Source of the DNA: Bhargavaea cecembensis DSE10
GTDB lineage: Bacteria > Bacillota > Bacilli > Bacillales_A > Planococcaceae
Length of the DNA: 64,000 nt
Reading direction: 5' to 3'
NCBI RefSeq assembly: GCF_000348905.1
Contig: NZ_AOFT01000004.1
Coordinates: 1 to 64,000, forward strand
How positions within the stretch are numbered: position 1 is the stretch's first letter; each line of letters opens with the position of its first letter. A program made the position numbers and the translations under genes. Below the pieces are notes generated by a model that searched no databases, was not told the origin of the DNA, and saw only the letters and a program-made list of their open reading frames with translations. Below, piece after piece: positions 9,270 through 17,503 of this stretch.

Positions 9270-9298
9270 TTTACAGAGTGGGACTAAGAGTCTATAAT
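9270..9298 (+). promoter_or_regulatory. Strong sigma-A promoter of the amino acid ABC operon
   Basis: TTTACA and a perfect TATAAT are separated by 17 bp, about 42 bp before the ATG of the substrate-binding protein. Confidence 0.8.
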
Positions 9299-9339
9299 CA
9301 TTTTAACGAATAAATATACATTCGACGGGGGTTTTATAC

Positions 9340-10137
9340 ATGTTTAAGAAAGCAATTTTTGCATCGTTCGCATCCGCAACACTGTTTCTTGCAGCCTGCG
9401 GCTCGGGAGGAGATTCCACATCCGGCGACACAACGGACGCGTCGGCGGACAGCGCTGAAACGAAAGTCCTGAAAATGGGCACATCCGCGGACTTCCCTCC
9501 ATTTGAATTCCGGGACGAAGCGGGCAAGGAAATCGGCTTTGACATCGACCTTGCCAACCACATCGCAGACGAACTCGGCTATGAGCTGGAGATTCATGAC
9601 ATGAAGTTCGACGGCCTGATCGGCGCTCTCAACACAGGCCGCGTCGACATGGTCCTTTCCGGCATGAGTGCAACCGATGAGCGGAAACAGAACGTCGACT
9701 TCTCGACCGAGTACAACCGCTCCGGTGAATTCTTCGTCACCACTCCGGATTCAGACATCAAATCCATTGAGGATCTTGAAGGCAAGACCGTCGGCGTTCA
9801 GCTGGGAACGATCCAGGAAGATGGCGCAAAACGCCTGAAGGAAAATGAAGGGATCAACTTTGAACTCAAAGCGCTCGACAACTCCCTTCTTCTTATCCAG
9901 GAACTGAAGACTGGACGCATCGATGCCGCCTATATGGATAAATCCGTAGCGGTCGGACACGTCAAAGAACAGGGCCTTGGCGGATTCGATGACCCGACGA
10001 CCAGCTCTCCGGGCATGGCCGTTGCCTTCCCTAAAGACAGCGACCTCGTCGAAGACGTCAATAGTGTGCTTGCCGAAATGGAAGAAGACGGCTCGCTCCA
10101 GGAACTCAAGGACAAGTGGCTGACCGACCAGGAATAA
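9340..10137 (+). CDS. Polar amino acid ABC transporter, substrate-binding lipoprotein
   Basis: Extracytoplasmic receptor of 265 residues with a lipoprotein signal (hydrophobic segment then LAAC lipobox, Cys at about residue 20) and an SBP_bac_3 domain. Family motifs include GTSADFPPFEF, GFDIDLA and a TVGVQLGT hinge. It is the first gene of a three-gene importer operon with its own promoter. Closest functional classes are arginine, glutamine, histidine or cystine receptors; specificity cannot be read from the sequence. Confidence 0.93.
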   Translation: MFKKAIFASFASATLFLAACGSGGDSTSGDTTDASADSAETKVLKMGTSADFPPFEFRDEAGKEIGFDIDLANHIADELGYELEIHDMKFDGLIGALNTGRVDMVLSGMSATDERKQNVDFSTEYNRSGEFFVTTPDSDIKSIEDLEGKTVGVQLGTIQEDGAKRLKENEGINFELKALDNSLLLIQELKTGRIDAAYMDKSVAVGHVKEQGLGGFDDPTTSSPGMAVAFPKDSDLVEDVNSVLAEMEEDGSLQELKDKWLTDQE

Positions 10138-10229
10138 GCCTTTGGCAGGGGTTGCCCGCTCATCCGGCAGCCCCTTTTCCTATCCAAACTTCCCGCATGG
10201 CCGGGATGACAGAAAAGAGTGAATCCATC

Positions 10230-10895
10230 ATGAATCTCGATTTCACGCAGATGACCCCTTATATCCCATATATGCTGGAAGGCATCTGGGTAACGCTGAA
10301 GTTCGTTGCGGTCGCCCTTCTGATCGGTGCCCTGATCGGTACGCTGCTCGCCCTGTTCAAAATCAGCGGTCCCGCTCCGCTCCGGGCATTCGCAGTTGCC
10401 TACACGTCCATTTTCCGCGGGACGCCGCTGATCCTCCAGCTGATGCTGATCTACTTTGCCGTCCCGCAGCTGACGGGATATGACATCACCCCGTTCCTGT
10501 CGGCGATCACCGCATTCGGGCTGAACTCCGCGGCCTATATTTCCGAAATCATCCGCGCCGGCATTCAGGCGGTTGACAAAGGGCAGGTCGAAGCTGCCCA
10601 GGCGCTTGGCGTCCCGTATCGTGCGATGATGAAGGACATCATCCTCCCGCAGGCATTCAAAAATATCCTTCCTGCGCTCATGAACGAAGTCATCACCCTC
10701 ACGAAGGAATCCGCGCTCGTCTCGACAATCGGCTACCTCGACCTTATGCGCCGCGCGCAGGTCGTCGGTGCCAGCATGTACCGCCAGTTCGAGCCGCTGC
10801 TCTTTGTCGGACTCATCTACTGGGTCCTCGTCATGATCCTTACGCTCATCGGACGCAAGATTGAAAGGAGGCTGAAGGCAAGTGATATCCGTTAA
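10230..10895 (+). CDS. Polar amino acid ABC transporter permease
   Basis: A HisM/GlnP-family permease of about 221 residues with membrane helices across its length and the EAA loop ([22 protein letters not shown]). The reading frame opens earlier at 10116, overlapping the receptor gene, but the family N-terminus (membrane helix soon after the start, [12 protein letters not shown]) fits the ATG at 10230. The ribosome binding site there is weak. Confidence 0.93.
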   Translation: MNLDFTQMTPYIPYMLEGIWVTLKFVAVALLIGALIGTLLALFKISGPAPLRAFAVAYTSIFRGTPLILQLMLIYFAVPQLTGYDITPFLSAITAFGLNSAAYISEIIRAGIQAVDKGQVEAAQALGVPYRAMMKDIILPQAFKNILPALMNEVITLTKESALVSTIGYLDLMRRAQVVGASMYRQFEPLLFVGLIYWVLVMILTLIGRKIERRLKASDIR

Positions 10896-11604
10896 GGGAC
10901 TCGTCAAATCATTCGGTGACCTGGAGGTCCTGAAAGGGATCTCCACAGAAGTCGATGCCGGCCAGGTGATCGCTGTCATCGGCCCGTCCGGCTCCGGAAA
11001 GTCGACCTTCCTCCGCTGCCTGAACAAGCTGGAGGAACCGACCGGCGGCACGGTCGAAATCGCCGGTTTTAACATCACCGACAAAAAAGCCGATATCCGG
11101 GCCGCGCGCCAGGAGATCGGCATGGTATTCCAGCACTTCCACCTGTTCCCCCACCTTACCGTCCTCGGCAACCTCACGTATGCGCCGATGAAAGTAAGAG
11201 GTGAATCAAAAGCACAGGCAGAGGAAAAGGCACGCACCCTCCTCAAGCGGGTCGGCCTGTCGGATAAGGCCGATTCCTATCCGGCCAGCTTGTCAGGCGG
11301 CCAGAAACAGCGTGTCGCAATCGCCCGCGCACTCGCCATGGAACCGAAGCTGATGCTGTTCGACGAACCGACATCCGCCCTCGACCCGGAAATGGTCAAG
11401 GAAGTGCTCGATGTCATGAAGGACCTCGCAAAAAGCGGCATGACGATGATCGTCGTCACCCACGAAATGGGCTTTGCACGAGAAGTCGCCGACCGCGTCC
11501 TGTTCCTCGACCAGGGCAAACTGGTCGAAGAAGGCACACCGGACGAATTCTTCAGCAATCCGAAGACGGACCGGGCGAGGGACTTTCTCGAGAAAGTGCT
11601 TTAA
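10882..11604 (+). CDS. Polar amino acid ABC transporter ATP-binding protein (GlnQ type)
   Basis: A 240-residue ATPase with Walker A ([10 protein letters not shown]), the Q-loop ([13 protein letters not shown]), signature LSGGQKQR, Walker B ([12 protein letters not shown]) and switch histidine (VVTHEMGFA). This is the standard GlnQ/HisP/ArtM pattern. The start is GTG, 10 nt after GAAAGGAGG, and lies inside the permease gene (14-nt overlap). A terminator follows 8 nt after the stop. Confidence 0.96.
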   Translation: MISVKGLVKSFGDLEVLKGISTEVDAGQVIAVIGPSGSGKSTFLRCLNKLEEPTGGTVEIAGFNITDKKADIRAARQEIGMVFQHFHLFPHLTVLGNLTYAPMKVRGESKAQAEEKARTLLKRVGLSDKADSYPASLSGGQKQRVAIARALAMEPKLMLFDEPTSALDPEMVKEVLDVMKDLAKSGMTMIVVTHEMGFAREVADRVLFLDQGKLVEEGTPDEFFSNPKTDRARDFLEKVL

Positions 11605-11612
11605 AAATGATG

Positions 11613-11642
11613 AAAAGCGATGCCCGCGCGGCATCGCTTTTT
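11613..11642 (+). terminator. Rho-independent terminator of the amino acid ABC operon
   Basis: A 12-bp stem AAAAGCGATGCC pairs across a 5-nt loop with GGCATCGCTTTT, followed by T. Confidence 0.9.
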
Positions 11643-11694
11643 CATATGACGGCCCGCCGGTGAGGCCACTGAAATTCAGATCAAGCGGGGGTTC

Positions 11695-11832
11695 CGTCAT
11701 TCATGGGCACAATTTCGTCATTCCCGGGTTCAATCTCATCGTTCACGCTTCCGATTTCGTCATTCGCGGACAAATTGTCAGTCAATGACGAAATTAATCG
11801 GCCGAATGACGATACTTCAGGAGCGAATGACG
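11695..11832. repeat. 21-bp repeat array, two opposed half-arrays (array A)
   Basis: The left half has four units starting at 11695, 11716, 11737 and 11758, each beginning CGTCATTC (third unit CATCGTTC) and ending near AATTT. The right half has three inverted units with GAATGACG at 11804 and 11825 and CAATGACG at 11783. Spacing is exactly 21 bp within each half, and the halves meet near 11780. The array fills most of the 353-bp gap between two convergent genes. Every unit equals seven codons, so spurious open frames run through it. It differs in sequence from arrays B and C but shares their period and position type. Confidence 0.85.
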
Positions 11833-11924
11833 AGATCGCAACAGGGAACCAAATGCCGCGCCAATGATATCTCTAAAAAGCTCTATCGCAAAAGCCTGCG
11901 GATAGCGTCCACATTCCTTGAAGT

Positions 11925-11947
11925 AAAAAGACCGGCATCGCTGCCGG
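11925..11947 (-). terminator. Terminator of the ornithine cyclodeaminase-family gene
   Basis: A 6-bp stem CCGGCA/TGCCGG (11932-11937 with 11942-11947) with a 4-nt loop is followed on the minus strand by TCTTTTTAC. Confidence 0.7.
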
Positions 11948-11957
11948 CCCGCAGTTC

Positions 11958-12953
11958 TTATACCTCAACTTGTACACCGTGTCCCCCTGCTTCCGCTTTC
12001 CGGTAGACGCCCTTTGCCACCGCCAGATCGTAATAAGCGGCACCGACACACTTGAAGAAAGTGATCTCATCATCGTTCCCCCGCCCGGATACTTCACCGG
12101 TCACCAGGTGCACCAGTTCACCGTGCAGGTCATCAAATGACCAGGCACCAGAGCGGTTTGCGTGGATCAGTTCCCCTGCCTCCTCCTGCACACCATGCAG
12201 GTCATCCGCGATGATTTTCGAGCAGCGGCGGATGAACGTCTCGTCCACTTCCCGCATATGCGGCAGGTAAGATCCGACCCCGTTCACATGGGTACCCGGC
12301 CGCACGGCTTCACCGTCAAACACCGGCGTCTCGGAGCGTGTCGCACAGTTGATGATGTCCGCACGTTTCACCGCTTCATTGACGTCTTCAACAACTCTGA
12401 CCCTTACATCCCCAGAAATCCTTCCTTCCCTGCGGAGACGCTCACCGAATGCTTCCGCCTTCGATCGGGTCGGATTGACCAGAAGGATCTCTCGGATATC
12501 CCGGACGGCCAGCACACCGAGCACCTGCTCATAAGCCATTCCGCCGGTTCCGATCACACAGAGGACCGACGCCTCTTGCCTGGCGAGACGGTCTGTTGCC
12601 AGACCACTCATCGCCCCGGTCCGCAGCCGCGTGAGGTACGACGCATTCAGCGTCGCCAAATGTCTGCCGTCCGTTGCATCGGTCACGAGGACGACGCCCT
12701 GTGTGGTCGGCAGTCCGTTCGCTTTCGGATTCTCGGGAAAGATCGAGACAGTCTTGCTAGCTGCTATCCCATCCTGAAGATCCGCACATGGCATGTACAG
12801 GACCGAAGCACTCCGCTCCGGGAACCCGATGACCGTGCGGAGCGGGTTGTCGATTTTCCCGTCGGCAAGCGACCTGAGCGTCGCTTCCACATCGGAGATC
12901 GCATCGTCCATCCCGTACATGTCCATAATCTGCTGTTCGTTCATGATGATCAT
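11958..12953 (-). CDS. Ornithine cyclodeaminase / mu-crystallin family protein
   Basis: NAD(P)-dependent family of 331 residues that includes ornithine cyclodeaminase, archaeal alanine dehydrogenase and pyrroline-2-carboxylate reductases. The Rossmann nucleotide site is visible (CVIGTGGMAYEQ), as is the family stretch RTGAMSGLATDRLA. The frame extends upstream, but AGGTGG 7 nt before the ATG at 12953 fixes the start. It is co-transcribed downstream of an MFS transporter under the XRE-cupin control region. This suggests uptake and first-step metabolism of an amino acid or related compound. Confidence 0.88.
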   Translation of the reverse strand: MIIMNEQQIMDMYGMDDAISDVEATLRSLADGKIDNPLRTVIGFPERSASVLYMPCADLQDGIAASKTVSIFPENPKANGLPTTQGVVLVTDATDGRHLATLNASYLTRLRTGAMSGLATDRLARQEASVLCVIGTGGMAYEQVLGVLAVRDIREILLVNPTRSKAEAFGERLRREGRISGDVRVRVVEDVNEAVKRADIINCATRSETPVFDGEAVRPGTHVNGVGSYLPHMREVDETFIRRCSKIIADDLHGVQEEAGELIHANRSGAWSFDDLHGELVHLVTGEVSGRGNDDEITFFKCVGAAYYDLAVAKGVYRKAEAGGHGVQVEV

Positions 12954-12981
12954 TTCTATTCCACCTTTTGTGGCAGCCGAA

Positions 12982-14310
12982 TCAGACCAGCTGCTTTTCT
13001 GTGATGTTCGCTTTGCCTGCAGCAGCAGGAACTTCCTCATCCAGCTGCTGGTTGCTCCTGTCACGCACGGCCCAGATGGCGACGAGTGAAACGACCGCCG
13101 TGAAGATGATGTAAAGCGCGACCGGCACATAGGAATTATTGAACTGCATCAGTAGCGCCGTTGCGATCAGCGGAGCCGTGCCCCCGGCAACCGCTGCACC
13201 GATCTGATAACCGAGCGTGATGCCGGTGTACCGAACTTCCGCCGAGAAGATTTCCGAGAACATGGTTCCGAGTACAGCGGTGATTGGTGCCCAGATGATG
13301 CCGAGCCCAATGATGGTCGCGAGGAACATCATGATATTGGACCCTTCATGGAGCATCCAGAAGTACGGGAAGGCAAAGAGGATCATGCCGAACGCTCCCC
13401 AGATGTACAGCGGCTTTCGGCCGACTTTGTCGGACAGCTTGCCCATGATCGGAATGAGGATCGTCGTGATGATGGTCGCGACCATGACCGCATTCAGCAC
13501 TTCACTGTTTGTGTGGCCGACATTGCTTGTCGCATACGATACCACGAATGTCCCAAAGATGTAGAACGGCGCCGTCTCGACGACTTTAGCCCCGACCGCG
13601 ATCAGCACTTCACGCCAGTGATGTTTGAGTGTGTGGACGAGCGGCACTTTCGGGACGGAACCTTCCGCCTGAACCTTCTTGAACGATGGCGTTTCCTCAA
13701 TCCCCTTACGGATCCAGAGCCCGAAAATAACGAGCAGCGCACTCAACAGGAACGGCACACGCCAGCCCCAGCTCATGAACGCGTCTTCAGGAAGAAGCGT
13801 CATGACGGACAGTGCCAGTGTTCCGAGAACCATGCCGATTGTGACCCCCATTTGCGGCACGGAACCGAAAAAGCCCCGCTGTTCCTTTGGGGCATATTCC
13901 ACGGCAAGCAGCATCGCGCCGCCCCATTCCCCGCCGATGCCGAGCCCCTGGATCAGACGGAGCGTGATCAGAAGGATCGGGGCCCAGATTCCGATTGCAT
14001 AATACGTCGGCAGAAGGCCCATCGCAAATGTCGCAATCCCCATCAGGCTGAGTGTCAGGACGAGCGTCTTTTTCCTCCCGATCCGGTCCCCAATATGGCT
14101 GAAGATGACCCCGCCGAGCGGACGGATAAAGAACGACAATGCAAATGATGCATAAGCCAGAATCAATCCGATCGACGGATCTTCAGACACGAAGAACATC
14201 GTATTAAAGACGAGCGCTGCCACTGTTCCATATAGAAAGTAGTCGAACCACTCGATGGAGCTTCCGACGAGGCTGGCAATCAGTACTCGCCTCATGTCCT
14301 TGTCTTTCAA
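12982..14310 (-). CDS. MFS transporter, metabolite:H+ symporter (MHS) family
   Basis: A twelve-helix transporter of about 442 residues. The N-terminal signature SSIEWFDYFLYGT and the loop motif DRIGRKKTL are characteristic of the MHS family (ProP, ShiA, KgtP relatives). The start is probably the TTG at 14310, which follows TTAGGGGG with good spacing; the ATG upstream at 14367 lies in the palindromic operator and lacks a site. It leads the two-gene unit with the ornithine cyclodeaminase-family protein. Confidence 0.9.
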   Translation of the reverse strand: MKDKDMRRVLIASLVGSSIEWFDYFLYGTVAALVFNTMFFVSEDPSIGLILAYASFALSFFIRPLGGVIFSHIGDRIGRKKTLVLTLSLMGIATFAMGLLPTYYAIGIWAPILLITLRLIQGLGIGGEWGGAMLLAVEYAPKEQRGFFGSVPQMGVTIGMVLGTLALSVMTLLPEDAFMSWGWRVPFLLSALLVIFGLWIRKGIEETPSFKKVQAEGSVPKVPLVHTLKHHWREVLIAVGAKVVETAPFYIFGTFVVSYATSNVGHTNSEVLNAVMVATIITTILIPIMGKLSDKVGRKPLYIWGAFGMILFAFPYFWMLHEGSNIMMFLATIIGLGIIWAPITAVLGTMFSEIFSAEVRYTGITLGYQIGAAVAGGTAPLIATALLMQFNNSYVPVALYIIFTAVVSLVAIWAVRDRSNQQLDEEVPAAAGKANITEKQLV

Positions 14311-14353
14311 ACGAATTCCCCCTAATCCCCTTATAAAAGTTGAAACTCCCCTA

Positions 14354-14374
14354 AATTGAAGTGTCACTTCAATT
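14354..14374. promoter_or_regulatory. Perfect palindromic operator between MFS gene and XRE-cupin regulator
   Basis: The half-site AATTGAAGTG is exactly inverted around a central T. It overlaps the -35 and spacer of the regulator's promoter and lies just downstream of the -10 of the divergent MFS promoter. That is the expected place for a repressor acting on both. Confidence 0.75.
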
Positions 14375-14384
14375 ATGCTATTAT
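14356..14384 (+). promoter_or_regulatory. Putative sigma-A promoter of the XRE-cupin regulator
   Basis: TTGAAG and TATTAT are 17 bp apart. The -35 lies inside the palindrome, which suggests autorepression. Confidence 0.55.
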
Positions 14385-14411
14385 CATAGGCAAGCCTGAA
14401 ACCGTTGTCAA
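14383..14411 (-). promoter_or_regulatory. Sigma-A promoter of the MFS / ornithine cyclodeaminase-family operon
   Basis: On the minus strand a perfect TTGACA is followed after 17 bp by TATGAT. The expected transcription start falls on the edge of the palindromic operator. Confidence 0.75.
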
Positions 14412-14442
14412 TATAATTATTTGAAAATTAGGGGATTTTAAA

Positions 14443-14985
14443 TTGAACAAAACACTCGGCCTGAAAATCAAGGCAATTCGCAAGGAAAAACAGAAGACCC
14501 TGAAACAGGTGGCGGAAGACACGGGCTTCTCCATCAGCTTCATTTCACAGCTGGAGCGCGGAAAATCTTCCGCTACACTGGAATCCCTTAAGAAAATCTC
14601 CGTTGCGCTGGGCGTCAGTCCGGGGCATTTTTTCGAAGAAGAAGCCGGCAATTCCAATCAAGACGGAAGCATGATCATGGCCGAACGCATTGCCGCATAT
14701 GGCGTCCATTACCAAAATCTCGCGCCCGGCTTCAATGCCCCGGACTTCATGCCGATGCAGGTCACGCTGGAACCCGGACAAAATGGAGGCCGGCCGATTA
14801 CCCATGCCGGCCAGGAGTTCGTCTACGTCCTGGAAGGCACACTTACTGTGGAAATCGGAGCCGGGCTGACAGAACTCGCTCCCGGCCAATCACTTTTCTA
14901 TGACGCCGGAGAATCCCACTACTGGTACAACCGGAGTGGCGGGCGGACTGTGTTTCTCTGCATCAGCTCTGATACGAAACCATGA
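14443..14985 (+). CDS. XRE-family regulator with C-terminal cupin domain
   Basis: A 180-residue transcription factor. Residues about 6-62 form a lambda-repressor-like helix-turn-helix (KQVAEDTGFSISFISQLERG), and residues about 105-178 form a cupin barrel (THAGQEFVYVLEG, PGQSLFYDAGESHYW) likely to sense a small ligand. The start is TTG, 8 nt after AGGGG. Relatives such as PuuR and SutR control amine, amino acid or sulfur metabolism. Its divergent neighbours are the likely targets. Confidence 0.92.
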   Translation: MNKTLGLKIKAIRKEKQKTLKQVAEDTGFSISFISQLERGKSSATLESLKKISVALGVSPGHFFEEEAGNSNQDGSMIMAERIAAYGVHYQNLAPGFNAPDFMPMQVTLEPGQNGGRPITHAGQEFVYVLEGTLTVEIGAGLTELAPGQSLFYDAGESHYWYNRSGGRTVFLCISSDTKP

Positions 14986-15020
14986 AAACTCCGGAAGGCG
15001 GCAACCTCCGGAGTTTTCAT
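14982..15020. terminator. Bidirectional terminator between XRE-cupin and BASS genes
   Basis: A perfect 14-bp stem (14982-14995 with 15007-15020; ATGAAAACTCCGGA) overlaps the regulator's stop codon. The gap serves two convergent genes. Confidence 0.85.
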
Positions 15021-15031
15021 TTCAGGCCAAA

Positions 15032-16003
15032 CTACTGCACCTGCTTTATTCTCGCTTTCGAAAGCTGCACTCCTTCCTCTCCCCGCTTCTGAAAGAAGTT
15101 GGCAATTGCAGCCCCCAGCGTCAGATTGGTCACCATATTCAGTACAGCCGGTACAGCAGACAAGGCACTGACATGCTCCAGAGCCAGTGTTGCGGCAAGG
15201 GCTGTGTTGCAGATGCCAACATGGAATAGCATGGAGCGGGCATGCTGTTCTTTCAAACCGATCATTCGGGCAATGAAATAGGCCCCCACCATCGGAACTG
15301 TAACCTGAAAAAACACCACTATGGCAATGACAGGGATTACGCTAAGGTTATCGCTCAGTACATTCTGCGCATTGGAAATCACCGAAAGCACAACAATGAA
15401 TAATGCAAGCTGAGATAGCAATGGGGTAAACGGTCGAACCTTCTCTACCGCTTTAGTGAATTTCCATTTAAGGAACAATCCTGTGGTCAGCGGAAGCAGA
15501 ACGATCAGAATAATATTGATGAACAGGGCCCAGAAACTCACGGGAATAAACTGACCTGCAAAAAACTGTGTGAGGACCGGCGTCAGCAACGGGGCCAGGA
15601 AAGTATCTGTTGTGGCCATTGCGATGCTGAGTGCCACATCCCCTCCTGCCAGAAGGGCGAACAGGTTTGAAGTAGTTCCGCTAGGTACAGTCCCTGCCAA
15701 GATGGTACCGGTTGCCAGCTCCGGCTGGTCTCTGAAAAAAAGGTAAGCAAGGCCGACAGAGATGGTGACAGTCATCGTCCACTTAATCAGGACACCGATC
15801 AAGACGACTTTTGGCTTTTTGACCGTCTCAACCAATTGGGAAGTAGCCAGAGACATTCCCATGAAGAGAAAAATTGCCCCAAGGCCAATCGATGTCCATC
15901 CACTGATCCCCGAAAAAGCCTTCGGGAACAGATAAGCGATGACCGCACAGAAGACGATCCAAAAAGGCAAGTACTTCGAAATGATCGTTTTAATGATATC
16001 CAC
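15032..16003 (-). CDS. BASS-family (bile acid:sodium symporter-like) transporter
   Basis: A ten-helix membrane protein of about 324 residues in the bile acid:Na+ symporter superfamily, with the family stretches GTVPSGTTSNLFALLAGGDVA and FHVGICNTALAATLA. Bacterial members carry pantothenate, ketopantoate, pyruvate or other organic anions. The preferred start is the GTG at 16003, 7 nt after GGAAG. It is the last gene of the long catabolic operon running from glcD and could import the substrate or export an intermediate. Confidence 0.85.
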   Translation of the reverse strand: MDIIKTIISKYLPFWIVFCAVIAYLFPKAFSGISGWTSIGLGAIFLFMGMSLATSQLVETVKKPKVVLIGVLIKWTMTVTISVGLAYLFFRDQPELATGTILAGTVPSGTTSNLFALLAGGDVALSIAMATTDTFLAPLLTPVLTQFFAGQFIPVSFWALFINIILIVLLPLTTGLFLKWKFTKAVEKVRPFTPLLSQLALFIVVLSVISNAQNVLSDNLSVIPVIAIVVFFQVTVPMVGAYFIARMIGLKEQHARSMLFHVGICNTALAATLALEHVSALSAVPAVLNMVTNLTLGAAIANFFQKRGEEGVQLSKARIKQVQ

Positions 16004-16061
16004 TCGCACACTTCCTTCAATGGCGGACAGCCTGTACTTCAATTAAGTACAGGCCGCCTCG

Positions 16062-16370
16062 TCAAGCTTTCTTGTATACATAAGCCCCGTCTTCCACATT
16101 AAACAATTCCACTTTGTCCCCGATTGCGATGTCTTCGGTCATTCTCGCAGTGACTTTTGCGTTGGTCCCGTCCAGCTGGACCAGTGCCACATAATATGGC
16201 GCCAAATGGGCAAATTCGGATGGGGGTACATGGATTTTAGTAAAGCTGTAAATGCGCCCTTTATCTTCGACTTCCCGCTCTGAGATTCCATCTGTCCCGC
16301 ATGTCGGGCAGTACACTCTCTTCACCACGGTCTCGTGTCCACAGCAAAAATAGACTTTCAGTTTCTTCAC
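16062..16370 (-). CDS. DUF35 OB-fold / zinc-ribbon protein (thiolase partner)
   Basis: A 102-residue protein with an N-terminal rubredoxin-like zinc ribbon (CCGHE, then CPTCG) and a C-terminal OB-fold (RIYSFTKIHVPPSEF). DUF35 proteins form complexes with thiolase-like enzymes, such as the HMG-CoA synthase/thiolase complex in archaea and the Ltp2 retro-aldolase in steroid degradation. It overlaps the thiolase gene by 4 nt, which strongly suggests that the two proteins work together. Confidence 0.9.
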   Translation of the reverse strand: MKKLKVYFCCGHETVVKRVYCPTCGTDGISEREVEDKGRIYSFTKIHVPPSEFAHLAPYYVALVQLDGTNAKVTARMTEDIAIGDKVELFNVEDGAYVYKKA

Positions 16371-17503
16371 ACCCTTTCCAGAATATGAACGGCGGAATAT
16401 GAACCGGTACCGCCGAGGTTCTGTGCGAGAGCAATCCGCGCGCCCTCCACCTGGTTGGCCGCGTCGCCACGCAACTGCCGGACGAGCTGGTAAATCTGAG
16501 CGAGCCCGGTGGCGCCGATCGGGTGCCCCCTTGAGAGCAAGCCGCCGCTCGTATTGACCGGCTTTTCCCCGCTTGCTTTGGTGAGGCCTTTCTCAACTGC
16601 CTTCCACCCTTCCAGCCGCGGGAAAAAGCCGAGTTCTTCTATAGCAATCATTTCGGTCATCGAGAAGCAGTCATGGATTTCCACCACATCGATATCTTCC
16701 GGACCGAGGCCGGCTTTTTCATATGCATGACGGCCCGATTCTCCGATTGCCGGAATCGACAGCAGATCGGCTGCATCCTGCATCTGAGTCGGACCGGAAA
16801 CCAGTGAAGAAGCTTTGATGTGAATGCCGCTTGGCTTCCTGGAGATGACAAGTGCTGCGGCACCGTCGGTCATCGGCGAACAATCAAAGAGTCCCAGTGG
16901 ATCCGTGATCATTCTTGCGTTCATGATCTCGTCAAGGCTGGTTTCTTTTGTGAATTGCGCAAGCGAATTGTTCATCGCGTTTTCCCGGTTTTTCAGCGCC
17001 ACCATGGCCAAATGTTTCTTGGAAGCTCCCGTTTCATGGAAGTAGCGATTGGCCAGCACTCCAAAAAACCCCGGGAATGTCAGGCCGGCACTTTTTTCAC
17101 TGGAGTCCGTGTCCATCGCCGCATTGATGGCCTGTGTGACCTCGGCTGTCTTGGCATGCTTCATCTTCTCCACGCCCGCGACAAGGACCGTGTCATGCTC
17201 ACCGCTCATCACAGCTAGAACAGCCTGCCGGAGCGCGATACCGCCCGAGGCACAGGCGCCTTCGACTTTCGCAGTTGGCACAAAACCGAGGCCGAGGTCA
17301 TTTGCCACAATTGCCCCCAGAATTTCCTGGTTTGACATGCTCCCCGCGAGGAAGTTGCCCACGAAGACGGCATCCACTTTGGGTCGGCCGGCATCCTCCA
17401 AAGCCTGTCGGCTGGCATCCAGTAAAAGTTCTTTTAGTGTCCGGTCTACGTGTGTGCCGAATTTGGTCATTCCGATTCCGTGAATATATGTGTTCGTCGT
17501 CAT
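16367..17503 (-). CDS. Thiolase-fold enzyme of the SCP-x / Ltp type
   Basis: A 378-residue thiolase-superfamily enzyme acting on acyl-CoA. Visible active-site features are VEGACASGG (nucleophilic Cys), HDCFSMTE and SRGHPIGATG. The C-terminal region reads AQNLGGTGS, without the Cys found at the end of classical thiolases; SCP-x-like enzymes use the HDC cysteine instead. Coupling to DUF35 means either thiolytic cleavage or a retro-aldol reaction. It overlaps both neighbours by 4 nt. Confidence 0.9.
   Translation of the reverse strand: MTTNTYIHGIGMTKFGTHVDRTLKELLLDASRQALEDAGRPKVDAVFVGNFLAGSMSNQEILGAIVANDLGLGFVPTAKVEGACASGGIALRQAVLAVMSGEHDTVLVAGVEKMKHAKTAEVTQAINAAMDTDSSEKSAGLTFPGFFGVLANRYFHETGASKKHLAMVALKNRENAMNNSLAQFTKETSLDEIMNARMITDPLGLFDCSPMTDGAAALVISRKPSGIHIKASSLVSGPTQMQDAADLLSIPAIGESGRHAYEKAGLGPEDIDVVEIHDCFSMTEMIAIEELGFFPRLEGWKAVEKGLTKASGEKPVNTSGGLLSRGHPIGATGLAQIYQLVRQLRGDAANQVEGARIALAQNLGGTGSYSAVHILERV

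Larger units (their letters stand above)
11605..11957. other. Convergent intergenic region
   Basis: This gap holds the terminator of the amino acid ABC operon, array A and the terminator of the ornithine cyclodeaminase-family gene. I see no credible gene in it. Confidence 0.8.

Noticed and set aside
9930-11246. Long minus-strand ORF of 438 codons over the amino acid ABC genes
   Set aside because: It is antisense to three clear transporter genes and has the composition of a shadow frame in GC-rich DNA.
12162-13004. 280-codon plus-strand ORF over the ornithine cyclodeaminase-family gene
   Set aside because: Antisense shadow with Arg/His/Asp-rich composition and no ribosome binding site of note.
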